A stretch of DNA of 35,902 nt from MGBC113645 sp036308445 (GTDB lineage Bacteria; Bacillota_I; Bacilli_A; Erysipelotrichales; Coprobacillaceae): NCBI GenBank assembly GCA_036308445.1, contig JAXJVS010000171.1, positions 1-35,902 of the forward strand. Reading direction: 5' to 3'. Each line of letters starts with the position of its first letter. Positions within the stretch are counted from its first letter, which is position 1. Made by a program: the position numbers and the translations under genes. Below the pieces are notes generated by a model, which worked only from the letters and a program-made list of their open reading frames with translations, ran no database searches and was not told the DNA's origin. Positions 1 through 7,440 of the stretch are shown here, in pieces.

Positions 1-301
1 TAGATTCTTCAGCTTCATCTCCAATTATTAAGTAAGAACAAGAACTTTTAATAATGGCTTCATCATTTAAATCAAGTGTTTCATCATTATAAATAATTTC
101 ATAGCCAGCCAAAGAAATATCGTTTTCTGTCGGATTATATAATTCTATAAAGTTATGGCTAACAGCACATTCTGTTTTACCACCAGTACCATAAACTTGA
201 TTGATCAAAAGATGATCTGTAGTACTAGCGTAAACAGGTAATGTAGTAGCCATAGATAATGTCATTAACAATGACATACTAAGTAAACATTGTTTTTTCA
301 T
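1..301 (-). CDS. secreted lamin-tail-domain (LTD) protein, N-terminal part
   Basis: The gene reads leftward and its 3' end lies beyond the window, so only about 100 codons are visible. The start is the ATG read from 301, because the ATG four bases upstream meets a stop after eight codons; an AGGGGG ribosome binding site precedes it. Residues 1-25 form a signal peptide (Lys-Lys start, hydrophobic core, likely cleavage after VYA). The mature part begins LLINQVYGTGG and continues with FIELYNPTENDISLAGYEI, the typical opening of a lamin-tail domain (beta-sandwich found in extracellular nucleases and surface proteins). The catalytic or anchoring part, if any, is outside the window, so the full function cannot be given. 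Confidence 0.75.
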   Translation of the reverse strand, partial: MKKQCLLSMSLLMTLSMATTLPVYASTTDHLLINQVYGTGGKTECAVSHNFIELYNPTENDISLAGYEIIYNDETLDLNDEAIIKSSCSYLIIGDEAEES

Positions 302-406
302 TCATAGTTTCCCCCTTATAATATTTACTTTTTAATTATAAGGAGATATATGGCTTAAAAATATCAAATAGTCTTTGAATTAAGTTAAAAGTATGTTAAT
401 GTTAGT

Positions 407-472
407 TTATTTTTGTGATAGTATTTTATGTTTTTTTAATACCATTTTGTTAATTCTTTTCTTTCTTTTCAT
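407..472 (-). CDS. tiny lysine-rich ORF, 21 residues
   Basis: Small minus-strand ORF starting at the ATG read from 472, five to six bases after a near-perfect GGAGGT ribosome binding site. It begins MKRKKRINKM and ends KKHKILSQK; ten of 21 residues are Lys or Arg and there is no Asp or Glu. An overlapping upstream ATG would sit too close to the binding site and meets a stop quickly. No terminator is evident between it and the lamin-tail gene that follows on the same strand, so it may be a leader ORF on that transcript. AT-rich sequence favours lysine codons by chance; the ribosome binding site is the main support. Confidence 0.4.
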   Translation of the reverse strand: MKRKKRINKMVLKKHKILSQK

Positions 473-544
473 ACATAACCTCCTTCACACAAATAAATCA
501 ATTATATATTTATTTATATAAAGAATTTGTTGGTTTATGTCATG

Positions 545-573
545 AAAACAAAAAATACACCATAAGGTGTATT
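545..573 (-). terminator. Rho-independent terminator of the 28-residue ORF
   Basis: Perfect 8-bp stem AATACACC/GGTGTATT with a four-base loop at 554-573. Read on the minus strand it is followed by TTTTTGTTTT, and it begins one base after the stop codon of the small ORF at 574-660. Confidence 0.7.
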
Positions 574-660
574 CTAATTTTTTATATAGATTTTTTTCTT
601 AGGTAATGAGGTTTTCTTAAATAATTTTTTCTTAATAAACTTTCTACTTTTTTTCTTCAT
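574..660 (-). CDS. tiny lysine-rich ORF, 28 residues
   Basis: Minus-strand ORF starting MKKKSRKFIKKKLFKK and ending KKKIYIKN: 13 Lys and one Arg in 28 residues, no acidic residue, one proline. A GGAG lies about 11 bases before the ATG, and a TATAAT box sits upstream at about 698-703. A perfect terminator hairpin begins right after the stop, so the ORF occupies its own short transcription unit. It matches no family I recognise and is not like bL34 or bL36. It could be a cationic peptide, a small nucleic-acid-binding protein, or a chance ORF inside a small RNA. Confidence 0.4.
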   Translation of the reverse strand: MKKKSRKFIKKKLFKKTSLPKKKIYIKN

Positions 661-777
661 AATACTTCACACTCCAATACTTCTATATTTATATTATAAC
701 GCTTTTTCTATATATTCTTACAAAAATCGTCAAAAAATAAAATTTTATACTATAATAATATTAAGGTTGTGATAAGA

Positions 778-1179
778 ATGAATGAAAAGGCTAAAAAAAT
801 TATAGAATATAAACTTAATAGTCTAGGTAAATCTAAATTTAGAAGTAGTTTTCATCTTAAATCTAAGGATATAACCTATATTCAAAAGAAAGGTTTAGAT
901 ACAATAGAAAAACATGCTTATGATTTTATAAATACGAGATTAGCTCCTCAAGTTATATCTAATGATGGTAGTCAGACACCAATGAGAGGACACCCAGTAT
1001 TCATAGCTCAACATGCTACAGGGACATGTTGTAGGGGATGTTTGTATAAATGGCATAAAATAGAGAAAGATAAGCAATTAAATGATAAAGAAATAAGTTT
1101 TATAGTAAGACTTATTATGGAGTGGATAAAAAAGGAATATGAAAAATCAAACATTATTAAGGAAGAGAAGATTAATTAA
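778..1179 (+). CDS. DUF4186 family protein
   Basis: A 133-residue protein with the pattern of DUF4186: FRSSFHLKSKD near the N terminus, then FINTRLAP, a PMRGHPVFIAQHATGTCC block and RGCLYKWHKI, with conserved His and Cys residues (HATGTCCRGC) that could bind metal. Its role is not known. A GTG nine bases upstream is in frame, but the AAGG at 763-766 is better placed for the ATG at 778. A TATAAT-like box lies at about 750. The last 41 bases overlap the start of the broken gene at 1139, a coupling that suggests the two once formed an operon. Confidence 0.75.
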   Translation: MNEKAKKIIEYKLNSLGKSKFRSSFHLKSKDITYIQKKGLDTIEKHAYDFINTRLAPQVISNDGSQTPMRGHPVFIAQHATGTCCRGCLYKWHKIEKDKQLNDKEISFIVRLIMEWIKKEYEKSNIIKEEKIN

Positions 1180-1483
1180 AGCAAAGAAATGGTTAGAAGA
1201 AATCGAGAGTAAAAATCATATTGTTAGTAAGTATAAAAAGCATTTTCGTGTAGATAGTATTTGTGTAATTAAAGAGTTAGAAATGTTAGGTGTTCAATGA
1301 GATGAAAATATTGTAAATAGTATTATTAAAGGTGAAGAAAAGAAGAGGATAAGAAAGATGTTGAAGAAATTAGAGGATTCTAATACTGATTGTGATGAAT
1401 ATTTTGCTTTTATAGAGGGTTATACTAGCAATGGTTTTGCTTATGGGATTACATGGGTTGAATTTAATGAAGAAATTGAGTAA
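1139..1483 (+). pseudogene. small conserved protein broken by an in-frame TGA
   Basis: One reading frame runs from ATG 1139 to TAA 1481-1483 (115 codons) and is interrupted only by TGA at 1298-1300, after residues ICVIKELEMLGVQ. Both sides read as protein: the N part has RLIKAKKWLEEIESKNHIVSKYKK split by no other lesion, and the C part ends with FIEGYTSNGFAYGITWVEF, resembling a conserved GYTSGGAPYGxTWEE ending I associate with small Firmicutes proteins found beside DUF4186. The gene overlaps the DUF4186 gene. A single nonsense mutation is the simplest reading; two half-length products or a sequencing error are alternatives. Confidence 0.6.
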
Positions 1484-1556
1484 GTATTGTTTATATTAAG
1501 GATGGTGATTTGAAAAAGATAATTGATGTGATATAATTTTGAAAAAGGAGTCGTAT

Positions 1557-2351
1557 ATGAGCAAGAAGATTGTATTTTTTGATATAGATGGAACTTTAGT
1601 TGATTGTGTTAATGGTTTAGATTATTTAACTGATTATACAAAAAGAGCTTTAAAGAAATTAAAGGATGAGGGTCATTATATTTTTATTGCTAGTGGGAGA
1701 CCGTATGGTTATTTATTGAAGGAATTGTTGGAATTTAATTTTGATGGGTATATTTTGTGTGATGGAGCATATATTCTATTTCATGGTAAAGAAATAGGTT
1801 ATCATCCTATTGATAAGGAAGAAATAAGATTTATGTTTGAACAAGCTAAAAATAAAAATATGACATATGTAGGTTATGATAAAAAATATGCTTATTTCTT
1901 TAATGATGATGGTCGTTTTTTAGAATATAGTCATAAATTTAATTTTAATGATCAGTTTATAGGAAAGATAGGTAACTATGAAGAGATGGTAGATAAGTTT
2001 TTAAAAATACATATTTGTTGTCGTAATGATAGAGATTTTAAAGAATTTGTACTTCATGAAGATAAGTTTAATTGTGCAAATGATAATAACTTTTATTTAA
2101 AAGAAATATATAGCAAACAATATAATAAGGCTACAGCTTTAAAAGAAATACTTGATTATACAGGTTTAAATTTAGAAGATAGTTATTTTTTTGGTGATGG
2201 TTTGAATGATATTGAAATGATGGGTGCCATTGGTCATGCAATAGCGATGGATAATGCAGTAGAAGAAGTTAAAAGTCATGCTGATTATATTTGCAAGAGT
2301 GTAAGTGATGATGGTGTTGCAGACTTTATTTTTAATTCCGGATTATTTTAA
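1557..2351 (+). CDS. Cof-type HAD family hydrolase
   Basis: A 264-residue HAD phosphatase of the Cof (IIB) subfamily. Motif I is FFDIDGTLVD with nucleophile Asp9 and acid/base Asp11, motif II is ASGRP, motif III is the Lys of KATALKEIL, and motif IV is FFGDGLNDIEMM, which binds Mg. Members dephosphorylate sugar phosphates, PLP or FMN; the substrate cannot be told from sequence. An in-frame TTG lies upstream, but AAAAGGAG at 1543-1550 is correctly spaced for ATG 1557, and the motif then sits at the usual N-terminal position. It stands alone between the broken gene and the Rrf2 regulator. Confidence 0.9.
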   Translation: MSKKIVFFDIDGTLVDCVNGLDYLTDYTKRALKKLKDEGHYIFIASGRPYGYLLKELLEFNFDGYILCDGAYILFHGKEIGYHPIDKEEIRFMFEQAKNKNMTYVGYDKKYAYFFNDDGRFLEYSHKFNFNDQFIGKIGNYEEMVDKFLKIHICCRNDRDFKEFVLHEDKFNCANDNNFYLKEIYSKQYNKATALKEILDYTGLNLEDSYFFGDGLNDIEMMGAIGHAIAMDNAVEEVKSHADYICKSVSDDGVADFIFNSGLF

Positions 2352-2426
2352 TTCATATATGAATAGTATGAATTAATTGATGACTTTTTTTCGCTTACGT
2401 GGTAAAATTAGTATTGGTGATAGATT

Positions 2427-2852
2427 ATGAAGATTTCAACAAAAGGTAGATATGCACTAAGATTAATGATAGATTTAGCCCAAAATAGAGAACAGGGTAA
2501 CATATCTTTAAAAGACGTATCTAAAAGACAGGAAATATCAATTAAATATTTAGAACAAATTGTTTCTCCTCTTACAAAAGCTGGATTAATAAGAAGTATA
2601 AGAGGATCGCAAGGTGGATATTCGTTAATACGTAATCCAGAAGAATATACAGCAAAGGAAATCTTAACTGTAGTAGAAGGCCCAATTGCTTGTGTATCCT
2701 GTTTAGAAACAAAAGAAAATTTATGCTCTAGATATTCATCTTGTGCAACAATTAAATTTTATGAAGGTTTAAATCAGGTTATTATTGATTATTTAGAAAA
2801 ATATACATTAGCTGATTTAGCTGAAATGAGAAACTGGGATTATGTCATTTAA
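2427..2852 (+). CDS. Rrf2 family regulator, CymR-like
   Basis: A 141-residue winged-helix repressor. The opening MKISTKGRYALRLMIDLA and the segment YLEQIVSPLTKAGLIRSIRG followed by SQGGYSL are the Rrf2 DNA-binding domain. Cysteines at 89, 92, 100 and 106 differ from the IscR spacing but could bind an Fe-S cluster or act as a thiol sensor; Bacillus CymR lacks them. CymR-type members control cysteine and methionine genes and can work together with CysK. That fits the context here: the methionine transporter remnant, cysK and metY follow directly. The target set is inferred from neighbours only. It has its own terminator. Confidence 0.85.
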   Translation: MKISTKGRYALRLMIDLAQNREQGNISLKDVSKRQEISIKYLEQIVSPLTKAGLIRSIRGSQGGYSLIRNPEEYTAKEILTVVEGPIACVSCLETKENLCSRYSSCATIKFYEGLNQVIIDYLEKYTLADLAEMRNWDYVI

Positions 2853-2854
2853 AT

Positions 2855-2879
2855 AAAAGGAGTTTTAACTCCTTTTTTT
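2855..2879 (+). terminator. Rho-independent terminator after the Rrf2 gene
   Basis: AAAAGGAGT and ACTCCTTTT form a perfect stem, directly followed by a run of T. Confidence 0.85.
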
Positions 2880-2948
2880 CATAAATGATTTATATCAAGA
2901 ATAAAATATTGTCAAGATTATTGACTAGTCTCAAATTTGGAATTATAA

Positions 2949-2968
2949 CACCTATAAACATATAGGAA
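2949..2968 (+). promoter_or_regulatory. candidate Rrf2 operator
   Basis: CCTATA-AACA-TATAGG, a perfect 6-bp inverted repeat at 2951-2966, lies upstream of the decayed methionine transporter and downstream of the Rrf2 regulator gene. Related but imperfect sequence (ACCTATTAGCATATG) occurs near 4097 before cysK. Assignment to the regulator is inference from position and from the general CC...GG form of CymR sites. Confidence 0.3.
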
Positions 2969-2995
2969 ATGTAGGAAATGAGAGAAGGCGAGAAA

Positions 2996-3125
2996 ATGAA
3001 TTTCGACTTGGATAATCAAAGAATTAAGAAATATCTTTTAATGGATGCAGTGAATTGAGATAAAGATGTTATAAGTTATTGCCAAGCTCCTGATAGAGAT
3101 TTGTATGATGCTGGAGAGAAACTGT
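2996..3125 (+). pseudogene. unrecognised gene fragment
   Basis: From ATG 2996 the frame reads MNFDLDNQRIKKYLLMDAVN, stops at TGA (3056-3058), and continues DKDVISYCQAPDRDLYDAGEKLF before merging into sequence of another frame where metN-like coding begins. The amino-acid pattern on both sides of the stop looks like real protein, but I cannot name the family. It is not the Walker A part of MetN, which appears to be missing here. A deletion joining two genes would explain the arrangement. Confidence 0.4.
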
Positions 3126-3146
3126 TTAAAAAATTTGATACAAGAA

Positions 3147-3840
3147 ATAAATTCATTCACTTTGAAAGACAGAGAATTACAATTTATTCAAAAGGATATG
3201 GAAATGATTTTTCAGAACTTTAATCTATTAAATAGATTGAATGTATATGAAAATGTTGCATTGCTTTTCTTGAAAAAAATCCTAAGGAAAAAGGAAATAA
3301 TAAAAGAATACATGAATTATTAAAACTAGTAGGTCTAGAAAACAAAATCAATAGTTCCCCGCGACAATTAAGTGGAGGACAAAAACAAAGAGTTGAGATT
3401 GCACGTGCGTTAGTATTAAATCTAAAAATATTCCTATGTGATGAAGAAACATCATCTTTAGATTCTAAATAACTCAAGATATATTAGCATTATTAAATAT
3501 GACCATCAATGTAGTAATACATCAAATGGAAGTTATTAAATAAATATATAATAAAGTGGTGTTCTTAAAAAAAGGATAAATTGTAATAAAAGGAAAGCCT
3601 GAAGAATTATTTGTATCATCTAATCAGGATATACATAATTTGGTAGGGGATATTACAAGTTTATTACCTGATACTGGTATAAATATAAAGTCATTTTTTA
3701 CAGATGATAATTCGTCATCTCATAATATTACTTCTTTAGCAAGAAAGTTAAATATTGATTTTGATATATGTCAAGGTAATTTATAAAACTTTAGAAGTAG
3801 TACAATGGAAAGTTTGATCGCAAATATTAAAGAAAAGGAT
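3147..3840 (+). pseudogene. metN: decayed methionine ABC transporter ATPase
   Basis: Remnant of MetN read across three frames. Recognisable pieces in order: LKDRELQFIQKDMEMIFQNF then NLLNRLNVYENVALLF (Q-loop region), a frame change near 3268, LKLVGLENKINSSPRQLSGG with QKQRVEIARALV (ABC signature), FLCDEETSSLDSK (Walker B) ending in TAA, VVIHQMEVIK (H-loop) with another TAA, a stop inside FLKKG*IVIKGKPEELF, and a C-terminal region like the NIL substrate-sensing domain. At least four stops and two frameshifts are visible and the Walker A end is absent. The gene is beyond function. Confidence 0.85.
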
Positions 3841-3850
3841 AAAGGCATCT

Positions 3851-4060
3851 ATAGAAACATTTTTATCATCTATAACATTAACTGTGATTAGTTTGATTGG
3901 TTATAGTGCTATGGATGCAGGTGGTTTAGGAGATGTAGCGATTAGAAAGGGATATCAAGGTTATAATTTTACTTATTTAGCAATAACAAGTATTATTTTG
4001 ATTGTTATTGTACAATCTATTCAAAGTCTAGGAAATTATTTATTTAAAAAGTTATCTTAA
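3851..4060 (+). pseudogene. metI: decayed methionine ABC transporter permease, C-terminal end
   Basis: Seventy codons matching the C-terminal third of MetI: SLIGYSAMDAGGLGDVAIRK, then GYQGYNFTYLAITSIILIVI and VQSIQSLGNYLFKKLS before TAA. The EAA-like loop (GLGDVAIRKGYQ) is clear. The first two thirds of the permease are missing: metN remnant runs directly into it. No metQ lipoprotein gene follows. Confidence 0.85.
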
Positions 4061-4141
4061 AAGAAATGTTGATAGTTATATGTTTGGAATAAATAATACC
4101 TATTAGCATATGTTTTAATGGAAATAAAAATATATTATTTC

Positions 4142-4196
4142 TTGACTTATCGGAGGAAATATATTACATTTATATCATACCAAACCGATAGGATAT
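4142..4196 (+). promoter_or_regulatory. cysK promoter with possible operator
   Basis: TTGACT at 4142-4147, 17 bases, TACATT at 4165-4170. At the expected start of transcription lies ATACC (4177-4181) paired in inverted sense with GGATAT (4191-4196), and TATCGG (4148-4153) is mirrored by CCGATA (4185-4190). Such repeats across a promoter suggest repressor binding; the Rrf2 regulator encoded upstream is the natural candidate. Confidence 0.45.
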
Positions 4197-4221
4197 AAAG
4201 GAAATGAAAGGGAGGCTGTTT

Positions 4222-5148
4222 ATGGCAGATATAAAAGAAGGATTTGTTGATTTGGTTGGAAATACACCATTGATCAGATTGAATAAAATAAAAGAAAAAA
4301 ATGACTTAAAAGCAGATTTACTTGCAAAGCTAGAATATTTTAATCCCGCAGGTTCTGTTAAGGATAGAATTGCGAAAGAGATGATTCTAGATGCATTGGA
4401 AAGAGGATCAATCAATTCTGAAACAACATTGATTGAACCAACAAGCGGAAATACTGGTATCGGTTTATCAGCAGTAGCGACTTCATTAGGTCTAAAGATT
4501 ATTATTACAATGCCTGAAACAATGAGTATTGAAAGAAGAAACCTTATGAAAGCTTATGGTGCTAAGTTAGTCTTGACACCAGGAAGCGAAGGAATGAAAG
4601 GAGCTATAGCGAAAGCTAAGGAACTAGCAGGAGAAATCGAAAATAGCTTCATCTTAGGGCAGTTTGAAAATCCAGCGAATCCCATCGCTCATTATAAGAC
4701 AACTGGACCAGAAATCTATCAGCAGACTGATGGAAAGGTAGATATCTTTGTAGCAGGGGTTGGTACAGGAGGAACAATTTCAGGTATTGGAAGATATTTG
4801 AAAGAAAAGAATCCAGATATAAAGATTGTAGCAGTTGAACCGGCATCATCACCAGTATTGTCAAAAGGAAAAGCTGGACCACATAAGATACAGGGAATCG
4901 GTGCTGGATTTGTACCTGATACATTAGATATAGATATATATGATCAGATAATCAAAGTCCAAAATGATGATGCATTTGCGACAGGAAAGGAAATCGCAAA
5001 GACAGAAGGAATTCTAGTAGGGATTTCTTCAGGGGCAGCATTATATGCAGCTAAGAAGCTTGCAGAAGAAAATGAAGGAAAGACAATTGTAGTGTTACTT
5101 CCAGATGGTGGTGATAGATACATGTCAACACCATTAATTCAAGAATAA
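4222..5148 (+). CDS. cysK: cysteine synthase (O-acetylserine sulfhydrylase)
   Basis: A 308-residue PLP enzyme making cysteine from O-acetylserine and sulfide in the cytoplasm. Visible elements: VGNTPLIRL near the start, the PLP lysine Lys47 in NPAGSVKDR, the substrate loop PTSGNTG at 73-79, the phosphate-binding GTGGT at 181-185, and GISSGA around 267 contacting the pyridine ring. An in-frame ATG 18 bases upstream is rejected because the AAAGGGAGG site lies between the two starts. Length is normal. The gene has its own promoter and is followed at once by a T-box leader, so metY is separately tuned. Codon choice looks slightly less AT-biased than in metY, by eye. Confidence 0.95.
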   Translation: MADIKEGFVDLVGNTPLIRLNKIKEKNDLKADLLAKLEYFNPAGSVKDRIAKEMILDALERGSINSETTLIEPTSGNTGIGLSAVATSLGLKIIITMPETMSIERRNLMKAYGAKLVLTPGSEGMKGAIAKAKELAGEIENSFILGQFENPANPIAHYKTTGPEIYQQTDGKVDIFVAGVGTGGTISGIGRYLKEKNPDIKIVAVEPASSPVLSKGKAGPHKIQGIGAGFVPDTLDIDIYDQIIKVQNDDAFATGKEIAKTEGILVGISSGAALYAAKKLAEENEGKTIVVLLPDGGDRYMSTPLIQE

Positions 5149-5154
5149 AAAGGC

Positions 5155-5388
5155 AATGAAAAGAAGAGTAGTTTATGAATTCTTTGTAGAGAGTTCCTGG
5201 TAGGTGAAAAGGAATAAGATAAAATAAATGAAGATGGTCTTTGAGCCGGATGAGCGATATGTAGTTCATCACGTGAGCATACGTTAAAATGTAGGAGTAT
5301 TTATACTCAATGAGGTTATTGTTGTGAGACAATAATGAAAATAGGTGGTAACACGATAAGTCGTCCTATAAATGGGATGACTTTTTTT
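5155..5388 (+). ncRNA. T-box riboswitch, probably tRNA-Met specific
   Basis: A T-box leader lies between cysK and metY. Stem I shows the GAGTAG loop-E element (5166-5171) and the AGAGAG/TAGGTGAAAA apical region. The T-box element is AGGTGGTAACACG around 5343-5355. The terminator stem is AGTCGTCC with GGGATGACT (5359-5382) followed by seven T. In the specifier loop the sequence GAAGATGG (5231-5237 region) offers ATG (5234-5236) or GAT. The variable base of TGGT (5346-5349) pairs with a discriminator A, which tRNA-Met has and tRNA-Asp normally lacks. That and the methionine gene downstream favour ATG. Uncharged tRNA would stabilise the antiterminator and switch metY on. Confidence 0.88.
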
Positions 5389-5410
5389 ATTAGAAAAGGA
5401 GAGATGAATT

Positions 5411-6712
5411 ATGACATTCGAAAAAAGAGAAGATAGAAAATTAAAATTTGAAACATTACAATTACATGTAGGACAAGAAAATCCTGATCCTGCAACTGAT
5501 GCTAGAGCAGTACCAATTTATCAAACAACTTCATATGTATTTAAAAATAGTGCTCATGCAGCAGCTAGATTTGGTTTAGCAGATGCAGGTAATATTTATG
5601 GTAGACTTACTAATAGCACACAAAGTGTATTAGAAGATAGAATTGCAGCATTAGAAGGTGGTGTTGCTGGTTTAGCTGTAGCAAGTGGAGCTGCTGCTAT
5701 TGCTTATGTTATTCAAGCTTTAGCTGGTACAGGAGAACATATTGTTGCTCAAAAAACAATTTATGGTGGTACATCTAATTTATTAGCTCATACTTATGAA
5801 AATTTTGGTATTAAGACAACATTTGTAAATGCTCATGATTTGGCAGAAGTAGAAGCTGCGATTGAAGATAACACTAAAGCTATTTATTTAGAAACTTTGG
5901 GTAATCCTAATAGTGATATTCCTGATATTGATGCAATTGCTGAAATTGCTCATAAACATGGATTACCAGTTGTAGTAGATAATACATTTGCAACTCCATA
6001 TTTATTTAGACCTATTGAACATGGTGCAGATATTGTTGTTCATTCAGCTACTAAATTTATTGGTGGACATGGAACTACATTAGGTGGAGTTATTGTTGAT
6101 GGTGGTACTTTTGATTGGGCTAAGAGTGGTAGATATCCAGGTATCTCCGAACCTAATCCAAGTTATCATGGTGTAAAATTTACTGAAGCAGCTGGAGCAG
6201 CAGCATTTGTAACATATATTCGTGCAATTATCTTACGTGATACTGGGGCAACTTTATCTCCATTTAATGCATTCTTATTATTACAAGGTGTAGAAACATT
6301 ATCTTTAAGATTAGATAGACATAATGAAAATACAAAGAAAGTTGTAGATTTCTTATCTAAACATCCAAAAGTAGAAAGTGTAAACCATCCATCATTAGTA
6401 AATCATCCAGATCATGCTTTATATGAAAAATATTTTCCTAATGGTGGAGCTAGTATCTTCACATTTAATATTAAAGGTGGAGTAGAAGAAGCTCATAAAT
6501 TTATTGATAGTTTACAGATTTTCTCATTACTTGCAAATGTTGCAGATGTTAAATCTTTAGTTATTCATCCAGCAACTACAACTCATAGTCAATGTACTGA
6601 AGAAGAATTATTTGATCAAGATATTAAGCCTAATACTATTAGATTATCTATTGGTACAGAAAATATCGATGATATCTTATGGGATTTAGAAAACGCTTTT
6701 AACCAGATTTAA
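5411..6712 (+). CDS. metY: O-acetylhomoserine sulfhydrylase
   Basis: A 433-residue Cys/Met-metabolism PLP enzyme. The family opening FETLQLHVGQENPDPATDAR is followed by PIYQTTSYVF, NIYGRLTNST, the aspartate of VVDNTFATPY (Asp190) and the PLP lysine Lys215 in HSATKFIGGHGT. Length and the insertion around 225-260 fit MetY (about 430) rather than MetB (about 380), so it should make homocysteine directly from O-acetylhomoserine and sulfide. AAAAGGAG precedes ATG 5411. Expression is controlled by the T-box leader just upstream, and the next gene overlaps its stop by one base. Codon use is strongly AT-adapted, suggesting good expression. Confidence 0.92.
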   Translation: MTFEKREDRKLKFETLQLHVGQENPDPATDARAVPIYQTTSYVFKNSAHAAARFGLADAGNIYGRLTNSTQSVLEDRIAALEGGVAGLAVASGAAAIAYVIQALAGTGEHIVAQKTIYGGTSNLLAHTYENFGIKTTFVNAHDLAEVEAAIEDNTKAIYLETLGNPNSDIPDIDAIAEIAHKHGLPVVVDNTFATPYLFRPIEHGADIVVHSATKFIGGHGTTLGGVIVDGGTFDWAKSGRYPGISEPNPSYHGVKFTEAAGAAAFVTYIRAIILRDTGATLSPFNAFLLLQGVETLSLRLDRHNENTKKVVDFLSKHPKVESVNHPSLVNHPDHALYEKYFPNGGASIFTFNIKGGVEEAHKFIDSLQIFSLLANVADVKSLVIHPATTTHSQCTEEELFDQDIKPNTIRLSIGTENIDDILWDLENAFNQI

Positions 6713-7374
6713 TGGAATTTATAGTAGATAAAGATGTCGTTGATTTAGGAGTAGTTGTAAGAGGAGTAGAAATCATAGGAACTGATAATAGTTATTATCC
6801 TGATAGCTTAAGATTATATATTAAAGAACATGTAGAAGAAATATTAAAAGAAGAATATAAACAGAATAATATTATAGATGGTTTCTACACCCTTCATAAC
6901 AAAGTTCATGTTTCTAAAAGAAAAAATATACCTGCAAGTGAAAATCTCTTAAAACTTTTAAATAAAAATCAATCATTGTATTCTATCAATCCTGCAGCTG
7001 ATATTTATAATCTTGTATCTATGGAGACAAAGCTTGCATTGGGTGCTCATGATATAGATTTCATTGAAGGAAATATGTATTTAAGACTAACTAATGGAAA
7101 TGAAAAATTTATTCCTTTAGGTCAAAATGAATCTAAAGAATTTAAAGAAGGAGTATATAGTTATATTGATGATAGTAATGATATCTTATGTTATTTAGAA
7201 GTAAGACAAGTTGATAAAACCAAAATAACAGAAGACAGTGAAAATATATTCTATATTATTCAAGGAAATGAGAATACTTCTCAAGAATATGTTGATTCTG
7301 TTGCAAAACATTTGATTTATATAACGACTCATTTCTTAGGTGGAGAAGGTAGACTTTTAAATAATAGAAAGTAA
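6712..7374 (+). CDS. B3/B4 tRNA-binding-domain protein
   Basis: A 220-residue protein resembling the stand-alone B3/B4 domain of phenylalanyl-tRNA synthetase beta subunit. Typical features are NPAADIYNLVSMETKLALGAHD in the middle (given here in two parts: NPAADIYNLVSME, TKLALGAHD), LGQNESKEFKEGVYSYID, and the C-terminal GGEG. Such proteins may edit misacylated tRNA, but the role of the free-standing form is unsettled. The ATG overlaps the metY stop (TAATG), implying translational coupling, so it shares the T-box control. Its hairpin terminator begins within the stop codon. Confidence 0.75.
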   Translation: MEFIVDKDVVDLGVVVRGVEIIGTDNSYYPDSLRLYIKEHVEEILKEEYKQNNIIDGFYTLHNKVHVSKRKNIPASENLLKLLNKNQSLYSINPAADIYNLVSMETKLALGAHDIDFIEGNMYLRLTNGNEKFIPLGQNESKEFKEGVYSYIDDSNDILCYLEVRQVDKTKITEDSENIFYIIQGNENTSQEYVDSVAKHLIYITTHFLGGEGRLLNNRK

Positions 7375-7401
7375 AGGGTACAATTGTATTCTTTACTTTT
7401 T
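7371..7401 (+). terminator. terminator of the metY operon
   Basis: GTAAAGGGTACAA pairs with TTGTATTCTTTAC (two G-T pairs) and is followed by TTTTTATTT. The stem includes the stop codon of the upstream gene. Confidence 0.8.
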
Positions 7402-7440
7402 ATTTCATAAAGTCTTATAATGATTTATGAGGTGGTATGC

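Noticed and set aside
2880..2995. S-box (SAM) riboswitch before the methionine transporter remnant
   Set aside because: The conserved S-box core helices are not visible, and the region is too short to hold the full aptamer and terminator.
4649..5332. Open frames of 91 and 93 codons on the minus strand across cysK and the T-box
   Set aside because: One lies within cysK and the other within structured RNA; neither has a ribosome binding site or recognisable protein pattern.
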